In this document: positions 1 to 6,921 of the stretch, in pieces | Layout: every line of letters begins with the position of its first letter | How positions within the stretch are numbered: the stretch's first letter is position 1 | DNA from: JAVKSL01 sp039583695 | Lineage (GTDB): Bacteria; Actinomycetota; Acidimicrobiia; Acidimicrobiales; JAJPHD01 | Length of the DNA stretch: 13,493 nucleotides | Reading direction: 5' to 3' | NCBI GenBank assembly: GCA_039583695.1 | Contig: JAVKSL010000072.1 | Coordinates: 1-13,493, forward strand | Notes under the pieces: model-generated | Database searches by the model: none | What the model saw: the letters and a program-made list of their open reading frames with translations, nothing else | What the model was told of the DNA's origin: nothing | Translations under genes and position numbers: made by a program

Positions 1-55
1 AGTCAGTGCTTATGGACAAGGCCCTCGTGCCGCGCGCCTAGCTCGGTGCTCGGCG

Positions 56-72
56 TAGGGTATTTCACCCTA
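56..72 (-). terminator. Hairpin at the lepB stop codon
   Basis: Arms TAGGGT (56-61) and ACCCTA (67-72) pair perfectly around a 5-base loop, and the TAG stop of lepB lies in one arm. There is no T-run on the minus-strand side, so this is at best a weak or factor-assisted terminator. Positions 1-55 hold nothing else I can recognise. Confidence 0.3.
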
Positions 73-822
73 GTAGAAAGTTATCTGGCCGGGCGGCCAG
101 ACCTTCATCACCACCTTGCCCACTATGAGCGATCCGGAGATGGGTCCGAAGTACCTGCTGTCGTACGAGTCGTCCCGGTGGTCCCCCATAACGAAGTACT
201 CCCCAGCTGGGATGTGGAAGGTCCCGTTGGCACTGCAGGCGATGAGCTTGGTGGTGCATATACCCGGACCGGTCTTGGGACCCGTCCGGTACTTGGCTGG
301 CAGGTAGGATTCCGGGAGGGGCTTGCCGTTGATCAGAACCTGGCCGTCGTGCGCCGAGGAGATGGTCTGGCCGGGCAGGCCAACCACCCTTTTCACCAGG
401 TCTTTGACCTTGGGGTCGCTCTTGTCGGCGGGCGGCGTGGCGAAGACCACGATGTCCCCCGCCCTCACCGGACCAAAGTCGAAGGAGAGCCGGTCGACCA
501 GGATGCGGTTGTTGATCAGAAGAGTCGGCTCCATGGAAGCTGATGGAATGTAGTACACCTGGACTACATAGGCTCGTACCAGCAGGGCCACCGCAACTGC
601 GACGGCCACGATGACCACCCACTCGCTGACCTTGGCCCGCAACGTCCTCGGCGGCTTGTGGGAGCCTTTACGCCCCCTCGGCTTGGCGCCTGAGCTCGCC
701 GGCTCTGGCGTGGGCCCAGCTCGGACCTCAACCTCCCCCGTCTCCCCAATGGGCGCGGAGGACGATGAATCAGTTGCGGTCACGAGGATCGAGGTTACCC
801 GACCCCGGGCCGCACCAGACAT
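70..822 (-). CDS. lepB: Type I signal peptidase (leader peptidase, family S26)
   Basis: This enzyme cleaves signal peptides from secreted proteins on the outer face of the cytoplasmic membrane. The 250-residue product has a disordered, polar and basic N-terminal tail (1-65), one membrane segment (about 68-90) and the S26 catalytic domain. The box PSASMEPT carries the nucleophile Ser96. KRVVGLPG carries the general base Lys144. GDHRDDSYDSRYFG at 213-226 is the conserved box E. The single N-terminal anchor and short length match actinobacterial LepB. ATG 822 is the longest start; it lacks a strong Shine-Dalgarno, and GTG 783 is an alternative that would shorten only the disordered tail. It lies 60 bases downstream of pafA on the same strand and may be co-transcribed with it. 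Family assignment is secure. Confidence 0.95.
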   Translation of the reverse strand: MSGAARGRVTSILVTATDSSSSAPIGETGEVEVRAGPTPEPASSGAKPRGRKGSHKPPRTLRAKVSEWVVIVAVAVAVALLVRAYVVQVYYIPSASMEPTLLINNRILVDRLSFDFGPVRAGDIVVFATPPADKSDPKVKDLVKRVVGLPGQTISSAHDGQVLINGKPLPESYLPAKYRTGPKTGPGICTTKLIACSANGTFHIPAGEYFVMGDHRDDSYDSRYFGPISGSLIVGKVVMKVWPPGQITFY

Positions 823-882
823 CGGGAACGGCTACGCCTCTCGCAATCGGGGAGCGACCCCCCGAGCACCCCCCGGGGCGGG

Positions 883-2241
883 CTAAAGGCTCTCTATGAG
901 CTTGTCGACCCGCTCGTCGGTGCACTTGAAGGGGTCCTTGAGCAATACCGTCCTTTGAGCCTGGTCGTTCAGCTTGAGATGCACCCAGTCGACAGTGAAG
1001 TCCCGCCGGTGCTCCTTTGCCCGCTTGACGAACTCCCCCCGTAGCGCGGCCCGCGTCGTGGGAGGTGGCTTGTCCATCGCCACCTCGATGGCCTCATCGG
1101 CGGTCGTGCGCTCGACGAGGCCCCGGTCCTGCAGCCGGTAGAACAAGCCCCGAGCCCTGCTCACATCGTGGTACTGCAAGTCCACCAAGGCGACCTTGGG
1201 ATGAGACAAGGGCACGTTGTGGCGAGCTCGAAAGTGCTCGATGAGGCGGTACTTGATGACCCAGTCAGCCTCGCGGTCCAGGCTCAGCGGATCCTTCTCT
1301 ATGCCCTGGAGGCAATGCTGCCACATCGCCAGCGCGAGGTCCTCCTGAGGCGACAGGCCTCGAGCTCGCTGGTAGCGCAACGCCCGTTCGAGGTACTCCG
1401 ACTGGATCTCCAGGGCTGACAGCTCCCGCCCATTGGCCAAGCGCACCTTACGGGTGCAAGTGATGTCGTGGCTGATCTCGCGGATCGCCCGGATCGGGTT
1501 GTCCAGGGTCATGTCACGCAGGATGGCGCCAGGATCCTCCAGCATTCTCAGCACTATGCTCGCCGCGCCCACCTTGAGATAGGTGGCGTACTCGCTCATG
1601 TTGGAGTCACCGACGATCACATGCAGGCGCCTGAAGCGCTCAGCATCGGCGTGGGGCTCGTCCCTGGTGTTGATGATCGGGCGGCTTCGCGTGGTGGCCG
1701 AGGAGACCCCCTCCCAGATGTGCTCGGCCCGCTGGCTCACGCAGAACATCGGACCCCGGGCGGTCTGGAGGATCTTTCCGGCACCTGAGTAGATCTGTCG
1801 GCTCACGAAGAACGGGATAAGAACCTCTGCATAATGGGCAAAGTCATCCCGGCGGCTGGTCAGGTAGTTCTCGTGACAGCCGTAAGAGTTGCCGGCCGAG
1901 TCGGTGTTGTTCTTGAACAAGTAGATGACGCCCCTGATCCCCTCCTCCCGAAGGCGCGCCTCGGCGGACTCGAGCAGCTGCTCCAAGATCCGCTCCCCCG
2001 CCTTGTCGTGAGCCACCAGATCGTTGATCAGGTCGCACTCAGGGGTAGCGTACTCAGGGTGGCTGCCAACGTCCAGGTACAGCCTCGCCCCGTTCTCCAA
2101 GAAGACGTTGGACGAGCGACCCCAGCTCACCACCCGCCGAAAGAGGTAGCGGGCGACCTCGTCCGGAGACAGCCGGCGCTGCCCGCGCAGGGTGCACGTC
2201 ACCCCGTACTCGTTCTCCAAGCCGAAGATGCGCCTCTCCAT
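883..2241 (-). CDS. pafA: Pup-protein ligase PafA
   Basis: PafA uses ATP to phosphorylate the C-terminal Glu of deamidated Pup and joins it by an isopeptide bond to lysines of substrate proteins, marking them for the proteasome. The 452-residue product has the glutamine-synthetase-like fold. FGLENEYGV at the N-terminus holds the nucleotide/Mg ligands (Glu9, Glu11), and YLDVGSHPEYATPEC holds the catalytic Asp57. FKNNTDSAGNSYGCHENY and RPIINTRDEPHADAE are family signatures, and DFTVDWVHLKLNDQAQRT belongs to the C-terminal domain. Length and ends match M. tuberculosis PafA as I recall it. I chose ATG 2241 because MERRIFGLE is the conserved N-terminus; an in-frame ATG at 2283 would add 14 unconserved residues and overlap the divergent gene's start. 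It is separated from prcA by two opposite-strand genes and followed by lepB, not pafBC. Confidence 0.97.
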   Translation of the reverse strand: MERRIFGLENEYGVTCTLRGQRRLSPDEVARYLFRRVVSWGRSSNVFLENGARLYLDVGSHPEYATPECDLINDLVAHDKAGERILEQLLESAEARLREEGIRGVIYLFKNNTDSAGNSYGCHENYLTSRRDDFAHYAEVLIPFFVSRQIYSGAGKILQTARGPMFCVSQRAEHIWEGVSSATTRSRPIINTRDEPHADAERFRRLHVIVGDSNMSEYATYLKVGAASIVLRMLEDPGAILRDMTLDNPIRAIREISHDITCTRKVRLANGRELSALEIQSEYLERALRYQRARGLSPQEDLALAMWQHCLQGIEKDPLSLDREADWVIKYRLIEHFRARHNVPLSHPKVALVDLQYHDVSRARGLFYRLQDRGLVERTTADEAIEVAMDKPPPTTRAALRGEFVKRAKEHRRDFTVDWVHLKLNDQAQRTVLLKDPFKCTDERVDKLIESL

Positions 2242-2242
2242 C

Positions 2243-2266
2243 GCCGTCCACGGTACCGTTGATGGC
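2243..2266. promoter_or_regulatory. Imperfect palindrome in the pafA/DUF2007 divergent gap
   Basis: Only 40 bases separate the pafA start (2241) from the plus-strand start (2282). They hold a 24-bp palindrome with 10 of 12 base pairs matched, centred on the perfect ACGGTACCGT (2250-2259). It may be an operator shared by both genes. I cannot see convincing -10/-35 boxes, so the promoters may lie inside the opposing genes. Confidence 0.35.
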
Positions 2267-2281
2267 GTGGGAAACCGGCCC

Positions 2282-2605
2282 ATGGTCTATCTGACCACCG
2301 TCACTGGCTTATTTCACGCGCGGGTGGTGGCCGCGCGCTTGGGGGCTGACGGGATCCTCACCGAGCTGAGAGGGGATGTGGGGGCGACCTACCCCCTCGG
2401 TGGGCAGGTGGAGGTGTTTGTCGAGTCCGAGCTCGCCGAGGAAGCCCGCCACCTCCTGCTGGCGGACGAGGCCGCGGCGGCCCTGGCGGCCGCCGACGAG
2501 TCGGCGCCCGGTCCACGACCACGAATCCTTCGCGGGTGGCTGACCCTCGCATGGACGCTTATCGCGTTGCTCATTGCCTTGTATCTGATGGCGACCTTCG
2601 GCTAA
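2282..2605 (+). CDS. DUF2007-like small protein with C-terminal membrane anchor
   Basis: The 107-residue product begins MVYLTTVTGLFHARVVAARL and continues with a GILTELRGDVGATYPLGGQVEVFVESELAEEARHLL-type pattern. This resembles the DUF2007 family (putative signal-transducing proteins), in which an extracytoplasmic or cytoplasmic ferredoxin-like fold follows the motif of an N-terminal strand and a helix that picks residues across L/A positions. An Ala-rich helix (60-72), a short Pro linker and one membrane segment (about 86-104) follow, so the domain is probably tail-anchored. ATG 2282 was chosen because the domain begins there; the frame is open upstream but that part is antisense to pafA. 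The next gene starts 10 bases after its stop, suggesting a two-gene unit. Function is unknown; family call is by pattern memory. Confidence 0.7.
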   Translation: MVYLTTVTGLFHARVVAARLGADGILTELRGDVGATYPLGGQVEVFVESELAEEARHLLLADEAAAALAAADESAPGPRPRILRGWLTLAWTLIALLIALYLMATFG

Positions 2606-2615
2606 AAGTGCTGGC

Positions 2616-3269
2616 GTGACCACAACCATGCCTTCCAACACTGGTCTTTCCCGAGCAGGGTCAGCGTTGGCCCGCAGGAGGCCGCCGCCCCCGGCGCTGG
2701 ACGACCCCTCAGCGGTCCGCGCTCATCTTACGAGGATCGTTCGCAACTACGAGATTCGCGACCTGGTGGTCCCGATCCTGGCCAACATCTTCATCCTGGC
2801 GGTCCTGTTCTGGGCCTGGGGGGTTGCAAAGTACTGGTCGGCGGTAGGTGACTACTTCCTGGTCCCTTGCATAATCTCGGCATTCGGTCTGGTTGTGGGC
2901 CAGATCGCCCTCGCCGCATGGTGGTTCAACCGTCACCGTTGGGGTGGACGCGTGACGGTTGCCGAAGAGGATGCGACGGTGACCCGGGCGGATCTCGTGG
3001 TGGTGAGCATGTCCAAAAAAGGTGCTCCAGTGCCCCTCGGACCGCCGAGTCGGGTGCGGGTGGGGGCTCGGCTGCCCAACGGCGAGACGCTCACCTGGAC
3101 CGTCCAGGCTGCGGCATGGCGCGACGGCACGGGCATCGGCCGTTCAGTTGGCCCGGTAGCGCTCCTCGGTGTGCCCACACCCGGCCGCTGGCTGCTTGGC
3201 ATCGACTCCGCTGGTGAGGTCCTCTGGCCGACAACCCCCGTGACCCCATTGGCCGCCACCCCGGCCTGA
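2616..3269 (+). CDS. Hypothetical protein with two membrane segments
   Basis: I do not recognise this 217-residue protein. It has a Pro/Arg-rich N-terminus (1-30), an amphipathic stretch with NYEIRDLVVP, two membrane segments (about 52-70 and 81-103), a positively charged junction FNRHRWGGR and a soluble C-terminal part (110-217). That part is rich in beta-strand-like segments, for example RVRVGARLPNGETLTWTVQ, and ends in a Pro/Ala-rich tail. The topology suggests both termini are cytoplasmic. The start is GTG 2616, 10 bases after the upstream stop; ATG 2628 is an alternative. The TGA stop falls in the first unit of a 20-bp tandem repeat, so its last residues look recently altered. Likely in an operon with the DUF2007-like gene. 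Confidence 0.7.
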   Translation: MTTTMPSNTGLSRAGSALARRRPPPPALDDPSAVRAHLTRIVRNYEIRDLVVPILANIFILAVLFWAWGVAKYWSAVGDYFLVPCIISAFGLVVGQIALAAWWFNRHRWGGRVTVAEEDATVTRADLVVVSMSKKGAPVPLGPPSRVRVGARLPNGETLTWTVQAAAWRDGTGIGRSVGPVALLGVPTPGRWLLGIDSAGEVLWPTTPVTPLAATPA

Positions 3270-3321
3270 TTGCCGCCACCCCGGCCTGATTGCCGCCACC
3301 CCGGCCTGATTGCCATCACCG
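3252..3321. repeat. 20-bp tandem repeat, three copies plus a partial
   Basis: The unit GCCGCCACCCCGGCCTGATT occurs exactly at 3252-3271, 3272-3291 and 3292-3311, with a decayed partial to 3321. The first copy contains the last codons and TGA stop of the upstream gene; the others are non-coding. Exact identity suggests recent slippage or unequal exchange. Confidence 0.95.
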
Positions 3322-3352
3322 CGGCGAACAGTGCCCCGCCGACGGATCAGCT

Positions 3353-3391
3353 GGTAGTGATTCGGGTTGCTATAGAACCTGAATCACTGCC
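3353..3391. terminator. Long hairpin between convergent genes
   Basis: Arms 3353-3368 and 3376-3391 form a 16-bp stem with two G-T type mismatches, around a 7-base loop GCTATAG. It lies midway in the 239-base gap (3270-3508) between the convergent membrane-protein gene and prcA, where a bidirectional terminator is expected. There is no T-tract, so intrinsic termination is uncertain. The rest of the gap holds the two tandem repeats and a short CCCC-TC-GGGG stem near 3446; I see no gene there. Confidence 0.6.
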
Positions 3392-3476
3392 ACCCCACGC
3401 GCTGGAGATGCCAGGTGACTTCTCTGACGGCTAAAGCCGCCAATCCCCTCGGGGCGACCTGATGGAGGTAACGACA

Positions 3477-3528
3477 TTGCCGTCAGGACTTGCCGTCAGG
3501 ACTTGCCGTCAGGACCCGGCGGCAGGAC
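3477..3528. repeat. 13-bp tandem repeat over the prcA stop
   Basis: TTGCCGTCAGGAC is repeated exactly three times (3477-3489, 3490-3502, 3503-3515), with a degenerate fourth copy to 3528. The third copy supplies the prcA TGA stop, so the repeat spans the 3' end of the gene. Confidence 0.95.
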
Positions 3529-4270
3529 CCGCCCCGGCCAAAGCCAGCGCGGCGGCCAGCTCGTCGTCGACGATGCGACGAAATGCGCGCCTGCGCTGTG
3601 GCTCCGCCGGCCCGGCGGCCCCCTCCGGCCCGGCGGTCCCCTCGGGCGGGCGGCGCGCCTCCAGCACCGCTACCTCCAGCTCGGCTGGCCCGAGCGTCCT
3701 GGTCCCACCGGTCAGGGCTGTCACGGCTGCCACCAGAGCCTCGCTCAGCGACCACCCATCCCTCCACGAAGCCTCCAAGCGCTCCGTGATGGCATCCGCG
3801 TCGCCGCCAAGGACGCAGAACCGGTCCTCGTCTGCCATGGACCCATCATACAAGATGTGGTACAACTGGTTGGCCAGGCCGCCCGTGCCCACCTCCGCTA
3901 CCAATATTTCCACTTCCAGCGGCTTTAGGTCGTGGGTGAAGACCTGGCCAATTGCTTGCGCGTAGCCGTTGGCCAGCGAACGGGCGTCCACGTCCTCGCG
4001 GCTGTAGGCAAATCCCTTCGAGTCCGCATGGCGCACCCCGGCCACCCTCAGCTGGTCGAACTCGTTGAACCGTCCCACCCCGGCAAAAGCGATCCGGTCG
4101 TAGATCTCGGCAATCTTGTGCAACGCCCGAGAAGTGTTCTCGGCCGCGAGCAGGATCCCGCCGCCATAGACCGTGGCGACAAGCGACCGACCCCGCGCGA
4201 TGCCCTTGCGGGCGTAGTCCGCCTTGTCCTTCATGGCCTGTTCGGGCGGCACGTAGAAGGGCATGCTCAC
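3509..4270 (-). CDS. prcA: 20S proteasome alpha subunit
   Basis: Alpha subunits form the outer heptameric rings of the 20S particle, gate the entry pore and bind the Mpa/ARC tail. The 253-residue product has the alpha signature MPFYVPPEQAMKDKADYARK followed by GIARGRSLVA, then the core (GGGILLAAEN, YDRIAFAGVGRFNEFD) and the C-terminal RRAFRRI box at 228-234. It lacks an N-terminal Thr, as expected. GTG 4270 overlaps the prcB stop as GTGA, implying translational coupling; ATG 4264 is two codons downstream. AGGGG lies 9 bases before the GTG. Oddity: compared with my memory of M. tuberculosis PrcA, about 18 extra residues (209-226, PEGTAG PEGAAG then PAEPQR) split the strand LEVAVLEARRP from RRAFRRI. 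They derive from an 18-bp DNA repeat. Confidence 0.96.
   Translation of the reverse strand: MSMPFYVPPEQAMKDKADYARKGIARGRSLVATVYGGGILLAAENTSRALHKIAEIYDRIAFAGVGRFNEFDQLRVAGVRHADSKGFAYSREDVDARSLANGYAQAIGQVFTHDLKPLEVEILVAEVGTGGLANQLYHILYDGSMADEDRFCVLGGDADAITERLEASWRDGWSLSEALVAAVTALTGGTRTLGPAELEVAVLEARRPPEGTAGPEGAAGPAEPQRRRAFRRIVDDELAAALALAGAGPAAGS
3607..3642. repeat. In-frame 18-bp tandem duplication inside prcA
   Basis: Units 3607-3624 and 3625-3642 differ at one base and encode the hexapeptides PEGTAG and PEGAAG. Being a multiple of three, the expansion keeps prcA in frame. Confidence 0.9.
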
Positions 4271-5082
4271 GGTGCGTTGCCCCTGGCCCGCTTGGCCTCG
4301 ATCAGCGCGGCAAAGCGCCGGGCCACCTCGGCCTGGTCCACGTGCCCGAAGCCATCCGCTCCGATTGTCGCCACAGTCGGGTAGATCCCCCGCACGACAT
4401 CTGGGCCTCCGGTGGCCGAGTCCTCATCGGCTGCCTCGTAGAGGCCGGATATCGCCAGCTCGATGGCTTCCTCCCGAGCCATCCCCTCCCGCCAGCCGAG
4501 CTTCACGGTCGTGCGGGCGTCCTGGCCGCCGGACCCCGTAGCTGCGTGATCCGCCTCCTCGTACGGTCCGCCGGTGACGTCATAGGTGAATATGCGCCCG
4601 ATTCGCCGGCGGGTGTCCCAGCCGGCGAACAGTGGGACCACCGCCAGACCCTGGAGAGCCATGGCAAAGTTGCCCCTCACCATCTGAGACAGCTTGTTGG
4701 CCTTGCCCTCGAGGGACAGTGCCAGGCCCTCCACCTTCTCGTAGTGCTCCAGCTCGGTCTGGAACAGTCTCACCATCTCCATGGCCATGCCCGCCGACCC
4801 AGCGATGGCCACGCCTGACCAACGATCAGCGGGATGGACCTTGTCCACATTGCGGTGCGCGATGGAGTGCCCCGCTGTCGCCCGGCGGTCTCCCGCCATG
4901 ACCACCCCGCCTGAGTAGCGCAGGGCCAGCACGGTGGTCCCGTGCACAATCGCCTCCGCCGCCAACCGTGCCAGCGCCGGTGGGTTTGGGGGACACTCGG
5001 GGGCCTTGCCCCCCGAGTGTCGGAGAAGCTCGGAGAAGCTCGGACCCGGGTCAGAGCCCGGCGGGAAGATCGGAAGAGACAT
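4267..5082 (-). CDS. prcB: 20S proteasome beta subunit (Ntn hydrolase precursor)
   Basis: Beta subunits carry the peptidase sites of the 20S core. A propeptide is removed autocatalytically at HG|TTVLAL, exposing Thr49 (counted from ATG 5082) as nucleophile. The supporting residues Asp17 (MAGDRRAT) and Lys33 (NVDKV), in mature numbering, are present. LEHYEKVEGLALSLEGKANKL and DEDSATGGPDVVRGIYPT are typical of the bacterial subunit. The 48-residue propeptide begins MSLPIFPPGSDPGPSFSELL. I prefer ATG 5082 because that is where family-like sequence begins; GTG 5121 in the same frame would add 13 low-complexity residues and leave only 12 bases after pup. Neither start has a clear Shine-Dalgarno. 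The stop overlaps the prcA start by 4 bases. A perfect hairpin and a 10-bp repeat lie in the propeptide region. Confidence 0.96.
   Translation of the reverse strand: MSLPIFPPGSDPGPSFSELLRHSGGKAPECPPNPPALARLAAEAIVHGTTVLALRYSGGVVMAGDRRATAGHSIAHRNVDKVHPADRWSGVAIAGSAGMAMEMVRLFQTELEHYEKVEGLALSLEGKANKLSQMVRGNFAMALQGLAVVPLFAGWDTRRRIGRIFTYDVTGGPYEEADHAATGSGGQDARTTVKLGWREGMAREEAIELAISGLYEAADEDSATGGPDVVRGIYPTVATIGADGFGHVDQAEVARRFAALIEAKRARGNAP
4992..5021 (-). promoter_or_regulatory. Perfect 12-bp hairpin in the prcB propeptide region
   Basis: GACACTCGGGGG (4992-5003) and CCCCCGAGTGTC (5010-5021) are exact inverted complements around a 6-base loop. It lies 62-91 bases into prcB from ATG 5082 and about 110 bases downstream of the pup stop. 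No U-tract follows on the mRNA, so an effect on translation, mRNA stability or elongation is likelier than intrinsic termination. The structure is certain; a role is inference. Confidence 0.5.
5020..5044. repeat. 10-bp tandem repeat in prcB
   Basis: TCGGAGAAGC occurs twice in tandem (5020-5029, 5030-5039) with a 5-base partial third copy. It encodes part of the SFSELLR segment of the propeptide, read in two frames because the unit is not a multiple of three. It abuts the prcB hairpin. Confidence 0.8.
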
Positions 5083-5133
5083 CGGGGGCAAGCTAGTCCG
5101 CCCACCGACCGAAGTGGGCACCGCCGCGAAGGA

Positions 5134-5328
5134 CTACTGGCCCCCTTTTTGGACATAGTTCCTCACGAACTCCTCGGCGTTGTCCTCCAGGACCTCATCG
5201 ATCTCGTCCAGCAGCTCGTCCAGCTCGGCCTTCAGCTTCTCACCCTTGTCAGCGGCTGGCGGGGCATCCTCGACCGCCTCGGTATCCCTGGCGGGCGATT
5301 GCCGCCTTCTCATCTCACGTTCTGCCAT
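5134..5328 (-). CDS. pup: Prokaryotic ubiquitin-like protein Pup
   Basis: Pup is the intrinsically disordered protein tag of the bacterial proteasome. The 64-residue product has the same length as M. tuberculosis Pup. A charged N-terminus (MAEREMRRR) engages and threads into the ATPase. The Mpa-binding helix region ELDELLDEIDEVLEDNAEEF and the conserved C-terminus VRNYVQKGGQ follow. The last residue is Gln, so Dop must deamidate it to Glu before ligation. ATG 5328 is set by an excellent ribosome-binding site and by family length; the frame runs on to 5382 but that part overlaps dop. It lies 11 bases after dop and just before prcB, the usual order. Confidence is very high. Confidence 0.98.
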   Translation of the reverse strand: MAEREMRRRQSPARDTEAVEDAPPAADKGEKLKAELDELLDEIDEVLEDNAEEFVRNYVQKGGQ

Positions 5329-5332
5329 GCTG

Positions 5333-5340
5333 CCTCCCCT
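5333..5340 (-). promoter_or_regulatory. Strong ribosome-binding site of pup
   Basis: AGGGGAGG on the minus strand sits 4 bases before the pup ATG, in the gap after the dop TAA. It is among the best Shine-Dalgarno sites in the window and decides the start. It fits the need for many Pup molecules per proteasome. Confidence 0.85.
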
Positions 5341-6848
5341 TAAGAACCCAGCCGCTCGAGCAGCTCGGCCGGACTCGCACATCCTTCCAACAACTTATCG
5401 ACATGTGCCGCCGTCCCCCGTAGCGGCTCCATCATCGGGACCCGGCGCAACGGGTTCGTGCCCAGGTCGAACACCAAGGAGTCCCAGTTGGCTGCGGCGA
5501 CCGCCGAGCCCCAGCGCTGGAGGCACTTGCCCCGAAAGTACGCCCGGGTATCTCGCGGCGGCTCGGTCACGGCTTCGACCACAGAGGCCTCGGTGACCAG
5601 ACGCTCGGTGTCGAGACGGGCGAAGAGCGATCGCTCCGGGCGCAGGTCATGGTACTGCAAGTCGATGGCCGCCAACCTGGGATCCCCCCAACCGAGCCCG
5701 TGGCGCTCCTTGTAGCCGCTGAGCAGGCGCCGCTTGGCCACCCAGTCCAGCTGGGGGGCCAGGCGCTCCGGATCGCTCTCGAGGGTCGCCAGAGTGGCCT
5801 CCCAACGCTCCAGGACCGCCGCGCCCGCGTCCCCGTCACCGATGCAAGCCAGCCCACGGTCCTCGGCGTACTTGCGGGCCAGATCGAGCAGCTCCCACTG
5901 CAAGCCGAGCGCGGTGATCGTGCCTCCGGCGGCCAGGGCCAGGGGGGCACGCAGTGAAAGGTCGTAGGACACCTGGCACATCGCCCTCACCGGCGTCGCA
6001 AGGGCCAGGTCCCGGCTCCCGAACCAGTCGTCCTCGATCATCGACAGCACGATCGAGGTGACCCCAACCTTCAGGTAGGTGGCCACCTCGGCCAGGTTGG
6101 CATCGCCGAGGATGACGTGGAGGCGCCTGTAGCGGGTTGGATCGGCGTGCGGCTCGTCGCGGGTGTTGACTATCGGGCGCTTGAGGGTCGTCTCCAGACC
6201 CACCTCCTCCTCGAAGAAGTCGGCCCGCTGTGAGAGCTGGTAGGTGACCTCCGCACCGCCTTGCACCTCAGCACCGACCTTGCCCGCCCCGGTGTAGATC
6301 TGGCGGGTCACGAAGTGCGGGATGATCTGGCGGATGACCCGGGCAAAGGGGACCGAGCGCTCCATCAGGTAGTTCTCGTGGCAACCGTAGGAGTTGCCCT
6401 TGCGGTCCGAGTTGTTCTTGTAGACCACGATGCGCTGACCCTTTGGCAGGATCTCGGACGCTGCGGCCATGGACTCGATGAGCACTCGTTCGCCCGCCTT
6501 GTCGTAGCGCACCACATCCAGGGGGTTGGTGCACTCCGGGGTGGAGTACTCGGGGTGGGCGTGGTCGACGTAGTAGCGGGCGCCATTGGTCATGACTGCG
6601 TTGACCAGATGGGTCTCCACCTCGGGGGCCTTGGACCCCTCGCGGGCGAACCCCCGAGCATCACGCCCCGGCGTCTCGGTGGCGAAGTCCCAGCCCACGC
6701 CGGTCTGCGGGGCCTGGCGGACTGCGGCGAGATAAGCCACGTAAGCGTTGATCAGCACCGACGAGGCCGCGATGGGATTGGGGTCACCGGTGCCGGTGAC
6801 GGCGATGCCGTACTCGGTCTCGATGCCGCAAACCTTGGGTATGGCCAC
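5340..6848 (-). CDS. dop: Pup deamidase/depupylase Dop
   Basis: Dop converts the C-terminal Gln of Pup to Glu and also removes Pup from tagged proteins, using ATP as a cofactor. The 502-residue product is a PafA homologue with the same glutamine-synthetase-like fold. The N-terminal VCGIETEYGI motif carries Glu10 and Glu12. The Dop-specific loop ATETPGRDARGF (56-67) is present, which PafA lacks. YYVDHAHPEYSTPEC has the catalytic Asp95. YKNNSDRKGNSYGCHENY and RPIVNTRDEPHADPTR are shared with PafA. Length equals that of M. tuberculosis Dop. The start is GTG 6848, with the conserved IPKVCGIETEYG directly after; only a GAGG adjoining the start is seen, so initiation may be weak or coupled. It follows mpa by 73 bases and precedes pup by 11. 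Confidence 0.97.
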   Translation of the reverse strand: MAIPKVCGIETEYGIAVTGTGDPNPIAASSVLINAYVAYLAAVRQAPQTGVGWDFATETPGRDARGFAREGSKAPEVETHLVNAVMTNGARYYVDHAHPEYSTPECTNPLDVVRYDKAGERVLIESMAAASEILPKGQRIVVYKNNSDRKGNSYGCHENYLMERSVPFARVIRQIIPHFVTRQIYTGAGKVGAEVQGGAEVTYQLSQRADFFEEEVGLETTLKRPIVNTRDEPHADPTRYRRLHVILGDANLAEVATYLKVGVTSIVLSMIEDDWFGSRDLALATPVRAMCQVSYDLSLRAPLALAAGGTITALGLQWELLDLARKYAEDRGLACIGDGDAGAAVLERWEATLATLESDPERLAPQLDWVAKRRLLSGYKERHGLGWGDPRLAAIDLQYHDLRPERSLFARLDTERLVTEASVVEAVTEPPRDTRAYFRGKCLQRWGSAVAAANWDSLVFDLGTNPLRRVPMMEPLRGTAAHVDKLLEGCASPAELLERLGS

Positions 6849-6875
6849 CCTCGGACCCTACCGCTTCAACGCTCT

Positions 6876-6921
6876 CGGCGCTTCATGGGTCCGGGTCCCG
6901 GCGCTTCACAGGTTCCGGTGC
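6876..6921. repeat. Degenerate 23-bp tandem duplication in the mpa-dop gap
   Basis: Units 6876-6898 and 6899-6921 match at 18 of 23 positions, sharing the first ten bases CGGCGCTTCA. A weaker third copy runs into the last codons of mpa. The unit pair fills most of the space between mpa and dop. Confidence 0.7.

Noticed and set aside
3270..3508. Small RNA gene in the convergent gap
   Set aside because: The hairpin is adequate as a shared terminator, and no promoter pointing to an independent transcript is visible.
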